64,000 bases of DNA from Micromonospora aurantiaca ATCC 27029 (GTDB lineage Bacteria > Actinomycetota > Actinomycetes > Mycobacteriales > Micromonosporaceae), in assembly GCF_000145235.1 (NCBI RefSeq), contig NC_014391.1, positions 2,922,001 to 2,986,000 on the forward strand, read 5' to 3'. The position numbers and the translations under genes are program-made. This document shows, in pieces, positions 1 through 7,944 of the stretch (within the stretch, counting starts at the first letter, position 1; each line of letters begins with the position of its first letter). Under the pieces are notes generated by a model. The model did not search any database. It was not told the DNA's origin and saw only the letters and a program-made list of their open reading frames with translations.

Positions 1-2030
1 GTGCCGGTGTCGCCCCACTGGAGCGCGAGCCCGCCGTCGGCTGTGGACATGTTCTGGATGCCGAGCACCAGGCCGCTCGCCGCGTTGGCGAGCCGGAAGC
101 TCGCCTCCCCGCCGCCACCGCCCGCGCCGACCCGCCAGTAGACCGTGTAGTTGTGCCCGTGGGCGTCGTAGAACGGGCCGAGGTTGACGGTGGCGCCGTC
201 GGCCCGGGCGGTGAACGCGAGGCTGCCGGCGCCGGTACGGGTGACCGAGGCGGGGTCCAGCGTCGGCAGGCCGCTCAACGTGGCGTTGCCGTAGTTGCCG
301 GAGAGCACCACCGGCCCGTACGTGACGGCCTGCACAGCGGCGTCGTCGTTGGCCGCCACAGTGGTGACCCGCATCGGCAGCCGGACCGTGACCGTGTCGC
401 CGGAGGTCCAGGCGCGGGTCAGGACGGCGTAGCTGCCCGGCGTGGCGGCGATGCCCGCCGCGACGCCGTTGACGCTGACGCTCGCCCCGCTGGTCCACGC
501 CGGGATCCGGATCCGCATCGTCCACGACCCGGCCACCGAGCCGGTGACGGTGAGCGTCGTGGTGTCGCCGACCGGGTACGAGGTGGCCTGCGTGACGGTG
601 ATGCCGCGCTGGCTCCAGGTGAGCACCGAGGGGACGAACAGGTTGACGGTCAGCGTGGTGCCGTTGTGGAAGTAGATCGCGTCCGCCAGCGTCGTGTTGG
701 TCTCCAGCCCGGTGCCCTGGCAGCACCAGAACGAGTTGTAGTCGGTGCTCCACGTGCCGCCGCCCCACGCCGGGCCGACACCGCGGCGCCCGCCCGGGTT
801 GAGCGGGGTGAAGTACGTGACGTGGCCGTGCGCGTCGGCCGGGTTCTGCTGGCCGATCATGTGGTTGAGCAGCGCGCGCTCGTAGAAGTCGGCGTACGCG
901 ACCCGGTCCGGGTCGAGCTGCCAGAGTTCCCGGGTCAGCTTGAGCATGTTGTACGTGTTGCAGGCCTCGCACGTGTCGTTGCGCAGGTAGCCGGCGATCG
1001 CGTTGGGTGCCCGGAAGTGCTCGGCCTGGCTGTTGCCGCCGATGGCGTACGTGTGCGCGCCGACCGTGATGGCCCACGCGTTCGCGGCGATGTCCCGGTA
1101 GCGGGTGACGCCGGTGGCCTTGTACTCCCGGGCCGCGCCGATCCACTTGGGCACCTGCGTGTTGGCGTGCAGCCCGTTGAGCTGGTCGGAGTTGGCGGCG
1201 AGCGGGTTGAACACGGCGGCGTGGTCGAACCGCTGCGCGACAGTCAGCCACCGCCCGTCACCGGTCTGCTGGTAGAGGTCGGTCAGCACCGCGTTCATGC
1301 CGCCGAACTCGGTGCCGAGCATGGCCTGCATCTGGGCCGAGGTGAGCCGGCCGGTGCGCTGGTCGACCCACCCGGCCAGCGCCAGCAGCACGTCCCGGGC
1401 CTGGGTGCTGCCGATCAGCCGCCACACGTCCAGCAGCCCGGCGAGCGTCTTGTGGATGCAGTAGTAGGGCACGTTGCCGTTGCTGAGCGTCCGCGCCTCC
1501 AGCGCGGTGAAGTCGGACTCCGGGAAGCCGGACAGGTACCCGGCGCTGAACCCGGCCGCGCCGTTGTTGGCCTGGCAGCGGGCCAGTTCGGCGACCATGG
1601 TGAGTGCCTTGTCCCGGCAGGTGGTGTCGCCGAGCACCGCCCACGCCTGTGCCCAGGCGGTCAGGAAGTGCCCCTGCATGTGGGTGCGGAACGGGAAGTT
1701 GGGCGCGTCCCAGCCGCCGTTGGCGGCGGCGCCGCCGGTGGACAGGCGGTGGTTGGCCCGGAAGTTGTAGAGCAGCCGGTTCACGTCGACGAAGCGCAGG
1801 TAAGCGACCGTACGGTTCTGGTTGTCCTGCCAGCGGCCGGCGGTCAGCCGTACCTGGCCGGGATCGAACGCGTACGCGGACACGCCGATGTCGGGGCGGG
1901 CCGGTGGCAGCGCGGCGTGTGCCGTACCGCCTGCGGAGACGGACCCGGCGGCGGCGCCGGCGGTGGCCGCGACGGCTGTCGCGGCGGTCGTACGCAGGAG
2001 GAATCGGCGGTTCACCAGGGGAGCGGGCAT
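1..2030 (-). CDS. secreted GH127 beta-L-arabinofuranosidase, C-terminus cut by window edge
   Basis: The protein starts at ATG 2030 and is open at base 1, so only its first 676 codons are visible. The N-terminus (MPAPLVNRRFLLRTTA, then an Ala-rich stretch) is a Tat-type signal. The body matches GH127 (DUF1680) enzymes, which remove beta-linked L-arabinofuranose: note the HMQGHFLTAW, GGMNAVL and CEACNTYNMLKLTRELW segments, whose Cys and Glu residues lie in the known zinc/nucleophile region of the family. The last visible residues (ASGLVLGIQNMSTADGG, LQWGD) look like the start of a ricin-type beta-trefoil (CBM13) domain. It lies 55 bp downstream of the GH43 gene on the same strand, with an SD-like GGAGGCC, so the two probably form an arabinan-degrading operon. 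The family call is firm; the C-terminal domain call is tentative. Confidence 0.88.
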   Translation of the reverse strand, partial: MPAPLVNRRFLLRTTAATAVAATAGAAAGSVSAGGTAHAALPPARPDIGVSAYAFDPGQVRLTAGRWQDNQNRTVAYLRFVDVNRLLYNFRANHRLSTGGAAANGGWDAPNFPFRTHMQGHFLTAWAQAWAVLGDTTCRDKALTMVAELARCQANNGAAGFSAGYLSGFPESDFTALEARTLSNGNVPYYCIHKTLAGLLDVWRLIGSTQARDVLLALAGWVDQRTGRLTSAQMQAMLGTEFGGMNAVLTDLYQQTGDGRWLTVAQRFDHAAVFNPLAANSDQLNGLHANTQVPKWIGAAREYKATGVTRYRDIAANAWAITVGAHTYAIGGNSQAEHFRAPNAIAGYLRNDTCEACNTYNMLKLTRELWQLDPDRVAYADFYERALLNHMIGQQNPADAHGHVTYFTPLNPGGRRGVGPAWGGGTWSTDYNSFWCCQGTGLETNTTLADAIYFHNGTTLTVNLFVPSVLTWSQRGITVTQATSYPVGDTTTLTVTGSVAGSWTMRIRIPAWTSGASVSVNGVAAGIAATPGSYAVLTRAWTSGDTVTVRLPMRVTTVAANDDAAVQAVTYGPVVLSGNYGNATLSGLPTLDPASVTRTGAGSLAFTARADGATVNLGPFYDAHGHNYTVYWRVGAGGGGGEASFRLANAASGLVLGIQNMSTADGGLALQWGDTG

Positions 2031-2050
2031 GGCGGCCTCCGTGGCGGGGG

Positions 2051-2082
2051 ACGGTGGTGGTGGGGGACGGTGGTGGTGGGGG
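2051..2082. repeat. two perfect tandem copies of a 16-bp G-rich unit
   Basis: The unit ACGGTGGTGGTGGGGG occurs at 2051-2066 and again at 2067-2082, in the gap between the GH43 stop and the GH127 start. On the transcribed strand it is C-rich. It could be simple slippage expansion or affect mRNA structure ahead of the GH127 gene. Confidence 0.8.
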
Positions 2083-2085
2083 CGG

Positions 2086-3468
2086 TTACGCGGTGACCCG
2101 GAACGTGGCGTCCTGCCTGTCGATCGCGGGGGAGCCGGCGCCGAGCGGGTCGATGCGCAGCCGGTAGTCGTAGTGCCGCAGGTAGCGGGTGGGGAAGTTG
2201 TGCGAGCGGAACGACGACCAGGTGCTGTCCGCCAGGCCGGCGGTGCGGTGGAAGGTGGCGTCGGCGCGGAACGTGGCGGTGCCGTCGTTCGGGTCCAGCC
2301 GGACCGCGTAGTCGTAGTGCCGCAGGTAGTTGCCGGGGTAGTTGACCGACTCGAACGAGACGGCGGCGGAGTCGGCCAGGCCGGGGACCATGCGCCACAT
2401 CTGGTCCTGGTAGGGGTCGAACGGGTACGCGTCGACGCGGGCGATCCGGTCGGCGTGCCGGACGTAGCGGTCGGGCAGGTTCGACGACTTGAGCCGCACC
2501 CAGTTCGGCGTGCCCCAGCGGTTGACCATCCCGGCGTACTCGGCGTCGCTGATGCCGACCATCGAGCCGTGCTTGGAGTTCAGCGGTGGGGTGTAGTCGC
2601 GCTGGTTCAGCGGCGTCCACGAGTTGCCCGCGATGGTGGTCGTGGACCAGGCGTAGTAGTCGTTGTTGACGGGGCTGAACGAGTCGCCCCACAGCCGCCA
2701 GCCGCCCTCGTTCGTGCGCAGCAGCAGCGGCGCCTCGATCGCGTTGCCCTGCCGCAGCCCGCCGGTGTACGTGGTGAAGCTGTTCGGCGCGCCGGTGGCG
2801 GACCGGGCGCCGTACAGGTACCCGTCGTCGAGGTTCTTGTAGTAGAGGTACGTGGTGCCGCCGTCGACCACCACGTCGCCGTCGAGCACGCCGAAGCCCG
2901 GGCTGAAGTAGACCTGCGGTGCGCTGACGGTGCGGAAGTCGCTCGTGTAGTTGACGAACAGCACGTCCCGGCCGTTGTTGGCGGAGTAGACGATGGCGTA
3001 CTGGCCGCGGGCGGCGTCCCAGAACGCGGTCGGCGCCCACGTGTGGGTGTCCAGCGTGTGCATCCGGATGCGCCGGTAACCGGTGAACGCGGTCAGGTCG
3101 GTGGAGTCCCACACGTGCAGGTACTGGCTGGTCAGCCCCCAGTTGGTGCCCTTGAGGTCGGTGGCGAGCACCACGAACGTGCCGTCGGTCCTGCGCAGCA
3201 CGAACGGGTCGCGCAGGCCGAGTTGCCCGGCGGTCGGGGTGACGACCGGGTTGTTCTGGTTCAGCGGGGTCCAGTTGAGGCCGTCCCGGCTGACGGCCAG
3301 GTGCAGGCCGTAGTCGGCGCCGAGACCGTTCGGCGTCTCGGTGAAGTAGGCCATGGCGTAGGCCGTGTTCGGCGCGGCGAGCGCGCCGCGGGGCAGGCTG
3401 AGCGCGCCGGAGGCGGCTGCAGCGGTGGACAGGGCACCGAGGGTGAACGCGCGTCGGGTCAGGGGCAC
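2086..3468 (-). CDS. secreted GH43-type glycosidase with AbfB (CBM42) domain
   Basis: This 460-residue protein starts at GTG 3468, 8 nt after an AGGAGGG ribosome site. MPLTRRAFTLGALSTAAAASG is a Tat-type signal. Residues about 35-320 are a five-bladed beta-propeller of the GH43 type (YFTETPNGLGADYGLHLAVS, GLRDPFVLR, APTAFWD), which usually cleaves arabinan or xylan side chains. Residues about 330-460 carry repeated SFESVNYPGNYLRHYDYAVRL and SFRSHNFPTRYLRHYDYRLRI blocks characteristic of the arabinose-binding AbfB domain. With the downstream GH127 gene it makes a two-step arabinan-to-arabinose unit. The GH43 subfamily and exact substrate cannot be read from sequence. Confidence 0.85.
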   Translation of the reverse strand: MPLTRRAFTLGALSTAAAASGALSLPRGALAAPNTAYAMAYFTETPNGLGADYGLHLAVSRDGLNWTPLNQNNPVVTPTAGQLGLRDPFVLRRTDGTFVVLATDLKGTNWGLTSQYLHVWDSTDLTAFTGYRRIRMHTLDTHTWAPTAFWDAARGQYAIVYSANNGRDVLFVNYTSDFRTVSAPQVYFSPGFGVLDGDVVVDGGTTYLYYKNLDDGYLYGARSATGAPNSFTTYTGGLRQGNAIEAPLLLRTNEGGWRLWGDSFSPVNNDYYAWSTTTIAGNSWTPLNQRDYTPPLNSKHGSMVGISDAEYAGMVNRWGTPNWVRLKSSNLPDRYVRHADRIARVDAYPFDPYQDQMWRMVPGLADSAAVSFESVNYPGNYLRHYDYAVRLDPNDGTATFRADATFHRTAGLADSTWSSFRSHNFPTRYLRHYDYRLRIDPLGAGSPAIDRQDATFRVTA

Positions 3469-3503
3469 GAGGGGCCCTCCTCTGCGGTGGGGATGACGTC
3501 CGC

Positions 3504-3515
3504 GTTAGCGCTAAC
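3504..3515. promoter_or_regulatory. LacI-family-type operator for the GH43-GH127 operon
   Basis: GTTAGCGCTAAC is a perfect 12-bp palindrome with the central CG typical of LacI-family sites. It lies just downstream of the predicted start site of the minus-strand GH43 promoter (-10 at 3526-3531), where a bound repressor would block transcription. No LacI gene is in the window. Confidence 0.6.
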
Positions 3516-3525
3516 AATCTCCCCT

Positions 3526-3554
3526 AGCCTGGCGTTCACATAGTCGTCTGTCAA
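3526..3554 (-). promoter_or_regulatory. promoter of GH43-GH127 operon
   Basis: On the minus strand, TTGACA (3554-3549) is followed after 17 nt by CAGGCT (3531-3526), a good match to a housekeeping sigma promoter. Transcription would begin near 3519, leaving a leader of about 50 nt. A further palindromic CGTTAACG lies upstream at 3566-3573. Confidence 0.55.
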
Positions 3555-3712
3555 TCGAGTGGTGACGTTAACGCGCTCAGCCGCGGACCTCCCGCGACGA
3601 CACCAGTCGTACCAGCCGGGGGAGTGGTCGCCGGGCGAACGCCGCAGGGCGGGCCGATCGTCGTCCCGGCCCGCCCCGCCCGGCTTCCCGGCGCCGCCCG
3701 CACGGCGGCGGG

Positions 3713-3925
3713 TCAGCGGTTGCGGTAGTGGTTCACTGCCAGCGCCGCGCCGGACGCGAGCGCCAGCGCGCCGAAGGCCGAACCGGCCCACGGGTTGCCC
3801 AGGACGCTCGACAGCGTCACGTTCGCCGCCACGCTGACGACGAGCACCAGCCAGAGCAGCGGGCGCATCCGGGTGACGGGCGTCGTCGCGGCGGTGTTCT
3901 CGGCGGTACGGTCCAGGTCGTTCAC
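3713..3925 (-). CDS. small two-helix membrane protein
   Basis: A 70-residue protein starting at GTG 3925, preceded by a strong GAGGAGG ribosome site. After a polar N-terminus of about 20 residues, two hydrophobic segments follow (about 21-42, MRPLLWLVLVVSVAANVTL, and 47-64, AGSAFGALALASGAALAV), ending in the basic tail NHYRNR. No family is recognised. It is divergent from the two-component system, so it could be a target or accessory of that sensor; this is positional inference only. Confidence 0.7.
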   Translation of the reverse strand: MNDLDRTAENTAATTPVTRMRPLLWLVLVVSVAANVTLSSVLGNPWAGSAFGALALASGAALAVNHYRNR

Positions 3926-4009
3926 GGCTGCCTCCTCGGGTGACGTCCTTGCACCTCGACGCTAGGCGCGCGGCCGTCCGGGAACGATCCCGCCAGCACG
4001 ACGACCGGG

Positions 4010-4025
4010 GTACAGCAGGCTGTAC
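4010..4025. promoter_or_regulatory. palindrome upstream of sensor kinase gene
   Basis: GTACAG-CAGG-CTGTAC is a perfect 6-4-6 inverted repeat between the divergent small membrane gene and the kinase gene. It is a plausible binding site for the NarL-type regulator encoded downstream, but no direct support is visible. Confidence 0.35.
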
Positions 4026-4069
4026 TTTCCGCGCCCGGACCTGACGGACGGCGACAGCGGTGACCTATC

Positions 4070-5320
4070 GTGGCGGCCGGGGGTGGGCCGGGGATGGAGT
4101 ACGTACGCAGGCGGTTCCGCGCCGCGGTGGACGCGCTGGAGCACCTCGTCGGCGGGCTCGGCACTGCCGTGCTGGCGCTCGGCGCGCTGTTCGGGGCCGT
4201 CGTCGTGGCGGCGGCCTGCGTCGGCGGGTTCGGACTGCTGCTCGTACCCGGGATGCTGCGGGCGGTGCGGTCGGTGGCCGACCGCGAGCGTGCCCGGCTG
4301 TCCCGGTGGGGGCCGCCGATCCCGTCGCCCGGCCCGGTGCCGGCCGGGGTGCGCCCGGCGCTGCGCGACCCGGTCGTCCGGCGGGAACTGCGCTGGGTGG
4401 CCACCCACGGAACGCTCGGCTTCGGCGCCGGGCTGATCGCGCTCGCGCTGCCGATCTACGCCGTGCAGGACATGACGTTCCCGCTGTGGTACCGGCTGGT
4501 GCCGCCGGACGCCGGTGCGCCGGGGATCGGCTGGTGGCGCGTCGACGGGCTCGGCGACGCGCTCACTGTCGGCGTGCTCGGCATCGGGTGGCTGGTGCTC
4601 GCGGTCGCGACCGGGCCGGCCCTGGCGCGGATCCAGGCCCGGCCGGGCCGCCGGCTGCTGCCCCCGCCGCCCGGGTTCGACCTGTCGCTGCGGGTCGCCG
4701 AACTGACCGCCACCCGGGCCGCCGCGCTCGACGCCCACGCGGTGGAGCTGCGCCGGATCGAACGCTCGCTGCACGACGGCACGCAGAACCGGCTGGTCGC
4801 GGTGAACGTGCTGCTCGGCGCCGCGCGGCGGGCGGTACGCCGTGACCCGGCCCGCGCCGACGAGATCCTGGAACGCGCGCAGAACGCGGCCGAGCAGGCG
4901 CTCGGTGAGCTGCGTACGGTGGTGCGCGGCATCCTGCCGCCGGTGCTCGGCGACCGGGGCCTGGCCGGGGCGCTCGACGGACTCGCCGCGGAGTGCGCGG
5001 TGCCGTGCCGCCTGTCGGTGGACGTCGACGTGCGCTGCGCGGCGTCGGTCGAGGCCACCGCGTACTTCGTGGTGGCCGAGGCGTTGACGAACGTGGTCCG
5101 GCACAGCGGCGCGAGCGCGGTGGAGGTCGCCGTGCGCCGGGAGGGGAACCGGCTGCTCGTCACAGTCACCGACGACGGGCGCGGGGACGCCGACGAGACG
5201 CGTGGCTCCGGGCTGACCGGCATCCGCCGCCGGGTCGAGGCGTACGACGGGCGGATGACGCTGACGAGTCCACCGGGAGGACCGACGAGGATGCACGTGG
5301 AGCTGCCATGCGGATCGTGA
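4070..5320 (+). CDS. membrane sensor histidine kinase, NarL/DesK type
   Basis: Up to 416 residues from GTG 4070; an in-frame ATG at 4094 is an equally plausible start, since neither has a clear ribosome site. Hydrophobic stretches at about residues 31-60, 108-130 and 165-185 form the membrane sensor. The dimerisation/phosphoacceptor segment RIERSLHDGTQNRL puts the phosphorylated His at residue 235, typical of the HisKA_3 family. The ATP-binding domain follows (EALTNVVRHSGA, DDGRG, GSGLTGIRRR). The gene overlaps the response regulator start by 13 bp, so the pair is co-translated. The signal sensed is unknown. Confidence 0.9.
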   Translation: MAAGGGPGMEYVRRRFRAAVDALEHLVGGLGTAVLALGALFGAVVVAAACVGGFGLLLVPGMLRAVRSVADRERARLSRWGPPIPSPGPVPAGVRPALRDPVVRRELRWVATHGTLGFGAGLIALALPIYAVQDMTFPLWYRLVPPDAGAPGIGWWRVDGLGDALTVGVLGIGWLVLAVATGPALARIQARPGRRLLPPPPGFDLSLRVAELTATRAAALDAHAVELRRIERSLHDGTQNRLVAVNVLLGAARRAVRRDPARADEILERAQNAAEQALGELRTVVRGILPPVLGDRGLAGALDGLAAECAVPCRLSVDVDVRCAASVEATAYFVVAEALTNVVRHSGASAVEVAVRREGNRLLVTVTDDGRGDADETRGSGLTGIRRRVEAYDGRMTLTSPPGGPTRMHVELPCGS

Positions 5321-5961
5321 TCGCCGAGGACGACGCGCTGCTGCGCGAAGGGCTGGCGCTGCTGCTGCGCGCCGAGGACCTGGACGTGGTGGCCACCGCC
5401 GGCACGCCGGGGGAGTTCCTGGCCGCCGTGGACGAGCACCGGCCGGACGTGGCGATCGTCGACGTGCGGATGCCGCCCACGCACACCGACGAGGGGATCG
5501 TCGCCGCGGTCGAGGCCCGCCGCCGCCTGCCGGGCCTCGCGGTGCTGGTCCTGTCCGCGTACGTCGAGCAGGCGTTCGCCACCGAGCTGTTCTCGGTCGG
5601 CGCCTCCGGGCTCGGCTACCTGCTCAAGGAGCGGGTGGGCCGGGTCAAGGAGTTCCTCGCCGCGCTGCACCGCGTCGCGGCCGGCGGCAGCGTGATCGAC
5701 CCCGAGGTGGTCGGGCAGTTGCTCGCCCGCAACCGGCGGCCGGACACCGCGCTGGCCGAGCTGTCGCCGCGCGAGCACGAGGTGCTTGCGCTGATGGCCG
5801 AGGGGCTGGGCAACGGCGCGATCGCGGAACGGCTGTTCGTCACCGACGGCGCGGTGCACAAGCACATCCGCAGCATCTTCGCGAAGCTGAGCCTGCCGCC
5901 TGACGACCGCGCCGACCGCCGGGTCACCGCCGTGCTGCGCTATCTCGACGGCCGGCGGTAG
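5308..5961 (+). CDS. NarL/FixJ-family response regulator
   Basis: 217 residues from ATG 5308. The receiver domain has the acidic pair D8-D9, the phosphorylatable D52 (VAIVDVRMPP), and the Ser and Lys positions in VLSAY and YLLKE. The C-terminal LuxR-type helix-turn-helix is clear (LSPREHEVLALMAEGLGN, then AIAERLFVTDGAVHKHIRSI). It is the partner of the overlapping kinase; the IR at 4010 is a candidate autoregulatory site. The gene ends just before a strong hairpin at 5975. Confidence 0.92.
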   Translation: MRIVIAEDDALLREGLALLLRAEDLDVVATAGTPGEFLAAVDEHRPDVAIVDVRMPPTHTDEGIVAAVEARRRLPGLAVLVLSAYVEQAFATELFSVGASGLGYLLKERVGRVKEFLAALHRVAAGGSVIDPEVVGQLLARNRRPDTALAELSPREHEVLALMAEGLGNGAIAERLFVTDGAVHKHIRSIFAKLSLPPDDRADRRVTAVLRYLDGRR

Positions 5962-5974
5962 ACGCACGCACGTC

Positions 5975-6004
5975 CGCGCGCCGCCTCGCGGGAGGCGGCG
6001 CGCG
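5975..6004. terminator. bidirectional hairpin terminator
   Basis: A perfect 13-bp GC stem (arms 5975-5987 and 5992-6004) with a 4-nt loop lies between the convergent response-regulator and serine-hydrolase genes. There is no T-tract, as is usual in actinomycetes. Confidence 0.75.
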
Positions 6005-6021
6005 TGCGGTGTCGAGGCGGA

Positions 6022-7188
6022 TCAGCGGCGGGTGCCGCAAAGGGCCGCGTCGACGGTGCTGGTGACCGCCTCCAGCATCTCCATGCTCGTCGGCAGCCCG
6101 GTCACCGCGACCACCGCGCTGCGCCCGTCCGTGGTGGACAGGTTGCGGGTCTGGAAGCCCTGGATGTCACCGCCGTGCCCCCAGGCGTGACCGCCGCAGG
6201 GCAGCTCGTGCCGGGCGATGCCCAGGCCGTACTCCCAGACGCCGCTGGGCTCGAAGTCGGGCGCCGGCACGGTACGCGTCAGGGCGGCCTGCTGGGCCGG
6301 CTCGAGCAGCCGGCCCGCCAGCAGCGCCTCGAAGAACGTGCGCAGGTCCGACGGCGTCGAGACGAGCTGGCCGGCGGCCCAGCCCAGCGACGGGTCCATC
6401 CGGGTCACGTCGACCCACGGCGCGCCGGGCTCCACCGCCACGTATCCGCGCGGCAGCCGGCCGGGCAGGTCCTGCTCGCCGGTCTGCGGCCAGTACGTGT
6501 CGCGCAGCCGCAGCGGCTCGATGATCCGCCGGGTGATCTCCTCGCCGACCGGGCGCTGGGTGACCCGCTCGACGATCAGTCCGGCGAGGACGAAGTTGGT
6601 GTTGCTGTACTCCCACTTCTCGCCCGGCGGGAAGTGCCGCGACTGGGTGAGTGCCTCGTCCAGCAGCCGGCGCGGGTCGAAGTAGTCGCTGCGCCGGTCC
6701 ACGAGGTCCTGCGCCTTGCCGAACACCACGTCGTCGTAGTCGGGCAGGCCGCTGGTCTGCTGGAGCAGCTGGCGTACGGTGATCCGCCGCCCGTCGTTGC
6801 CGTTGGCGCGCACCAAGCCGGGCAGGTAGCGCTCGACGCTGGCGTCCAGGTCGATCCGGCCCTCGCCGACGAGCTGGAGGACGACCACCGCGGTGAACGT
6901 CTTGGTGTTGCTGCCGACGCGCACCCGGGCGTCGCGGGGGATCCCGGCGCCGGTGCGCAGGTCACCGACACCGGCGGTGTAGTCGCGCACCCGGCCGTCG
7001 CGGCGTACGGAGGCCAGCGCCCCGGGGAAGCCGTGCTCGGCGACCAGGCCGTCCAGTCGCTGCTGGACGGCGTCTGCGGCCGGACGCCGGGCGTCGGTGG
7101 TGGTGGCGGACGCGGCGGGCACACCCAGCGCGGTGACGGTGAGCAGGGCCGCGGCGCCGACGGCCACCGGGAAGGTACGGCGGGTCAT
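6022..7188 (-). CDS. secreted serine hydrolase, class C beta-lactamase / DD-peptidase family
   Basis: 388 residues with a signal peptide (MTRRTFPVAVGAAALLTVTA, cleavage near ASATT). The catalytic Ser-Lys pair is S93-x-x-K96 in VGSNTKTF, the Tyr-x-Asn motif is YSNTN, and the third motif is HGG in AWGHGGDIQGF. This arrangement fits D-alanyl-D-alanine carboxypeptidases, esterases and class C-like beta-lactamases; HGG rather than KTG favours carboxypeptidase or esterase activity over penicillin hydrolysis. It is monocistronic, between a hairpin terminator and the divergent hemerythrin gene. Confidence 0.88.
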   Translation of the reverse strand: MTRRTFPVAVGAAALLTVTALGVPAASATTTDARRPAADAVQQRLDGLVAEHGFPGALASVRRDGRVRDYTAGVGDLRTGAGIPRDARVRVGSNTKTFTAVVVLQLVGEGRIDLDASVERYLPGLVRANGNDGRRITVRQLLQQTSGLPDYDDVVFGKAQDLVDRRSDYFDPRRLLDEALTQSRHFPPGEKWEYSNTNFVLAGLIVERVTQRPVGEEITRRIIEPLRLRDTYWPQTGEQDLPGRLPRGYVAVEPGAPWVDVTRMDPSLGWAAGQLVSTPSDLRTFFEALLAGRLLEPAQQAALTRTVPAPDFEPSGVWEYGLGIARHELPCGGHAWGHGGDIQGFQTRNLSTTDGRSAVVAVTGLPTSMEMLEAVTSTVDAALCGTRR

Positions 7189-7391
7189 GGGAACTCCTCG
7201 ACGGAGGTGAACGGGTACGACCTCAAGCCTCGGAGAACCGGGCCCCGCGCTCCATACCGCCAGCTGCCGAACCGGGGTAGCGCTGGCACTACTTGATGGC
7301 GCCGGTGCCGCCGGTTAGGCTCCGCCCAGCGTCGCGTGCCGGTGGCAGACCGTGTCAGGCATGGAGGCGCCGGATCGAAGGGAGCACGACG

Positions 7392-7430
7392 ATGACACTC
7401 GTCGTCCCTTCGCCCTCGCCTCATGGCTGA
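7392..7430 (+). CDS. 12-residue leader ORF before hemerythrin gene
   Basis: ATG 7392, preceded by GAAGGGAGC, opens a 12-codon frame (MTLVVPSPSPHG) whose stop lies inside the first codons of the hemerythrin gene (7423). The hemerythrin start itself lacks a ribosome site, so the short frame may deliver ribosomes to it by coupling. The same arrangement occurs at 43368. Without proteomic data it could be fortuitous. Confidence 0.4.
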   Translation: MTLVVPSPSPHG

Positions 7431-7893
7431 GGGCGAACAGACCAGGCTGGTGGCCTGGAGCCGCGAGATGCGCGCCGTTCACGAGCGGCTGCGCGAGGCG
7501 CTGGCGGTGACCCGGCGGGCGCTCGCCGACGGCGAGCCGGCCCGCCCGGCGACACGTGAGCTGCTGTTGTTCTGCCACGGGTTCTGCGCGGCGCTGACCG
7601 CGCATCACGAGGGCGAGGACCACAGCCTCTTCCCGGCGATCGCAGCGCGGCATCCGGAGCTGCGCGGCACGCTGGACCGGCTGCGGCAGGACCACTCGAT
7701 GATCGGGTACCTACTGACCGGGCTGAGCGCGGCGGTGGCCCGCGACGCCCCGCCCGGGGAACTGGCCCGGCACCTGGAGGGCGTGGCGGCGATCATGGAG
7801 TCGCACTTCCGGTACGAGGAACGGCAACTGCTCACCGTGCTGGAGACGCTCTCGCTGGACGCCGACCCGGGCGACGTGTTCGGGCCGTTGTGA
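7423..7893 (+). CDS. hemerythrin-like HHE-domain protein
   Basis: 156 residues. Metal-binding His/Glu positions follow the HHE pattern: FCHGFCAALTAHHEGEDHSLF, RQDHSMIGYL, and SHFRYEERQL. Such proteins bind a di-iron centre and take part in oxygen, NO or iron sensing in the cytoplasm. ATG 7423 is the first possible start, because the frame is closed upstream by a stop at 7393. It has no ribosome site of its own. A perfect hairpin follows at 7899. Confidence 0.85.
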   Translation: MAEGEQTRLVAWSREMRAVHERLREALAVTRRALADGEPARPATRELLLFCHGFCAALTAHHEGEDHSLFPAIAARHPELRGTLDRLRQDHSMIGYLLTGLSAAVARDAPPGELARHLEGVAAIMESHFRYEERQLLTVLETLSLDADPGDVFGPL

Positions 7894-7898
7894 CCGCA

Positions 7899-7935
7899 GT
7901 CGCGGCCCGGCGGATGCGCACCGCCGGGCCGCGAC
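7899..7935. terminator. bidirectional hairpin terminator
   Basis: A perfect 15-bp stem (7899-7913 with 7921-7935) and a 7-nt loop sit between the convergent hemerythrin and two-module genes. No T-tract. Confidence 0.75.
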
Positions 7936-7944
7936 CGGTCCCTG

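Noticed and set aside
153..2096. Long open frame of 647 codons on the plus strand opposite the GH127 gene, and similar long antisense frames across the window
   Set aside because: It has Arg/Gly/Pro-rich composition, no domain, no ribosome site, and mirrors the high third-position GC of a real gene on the other strand.
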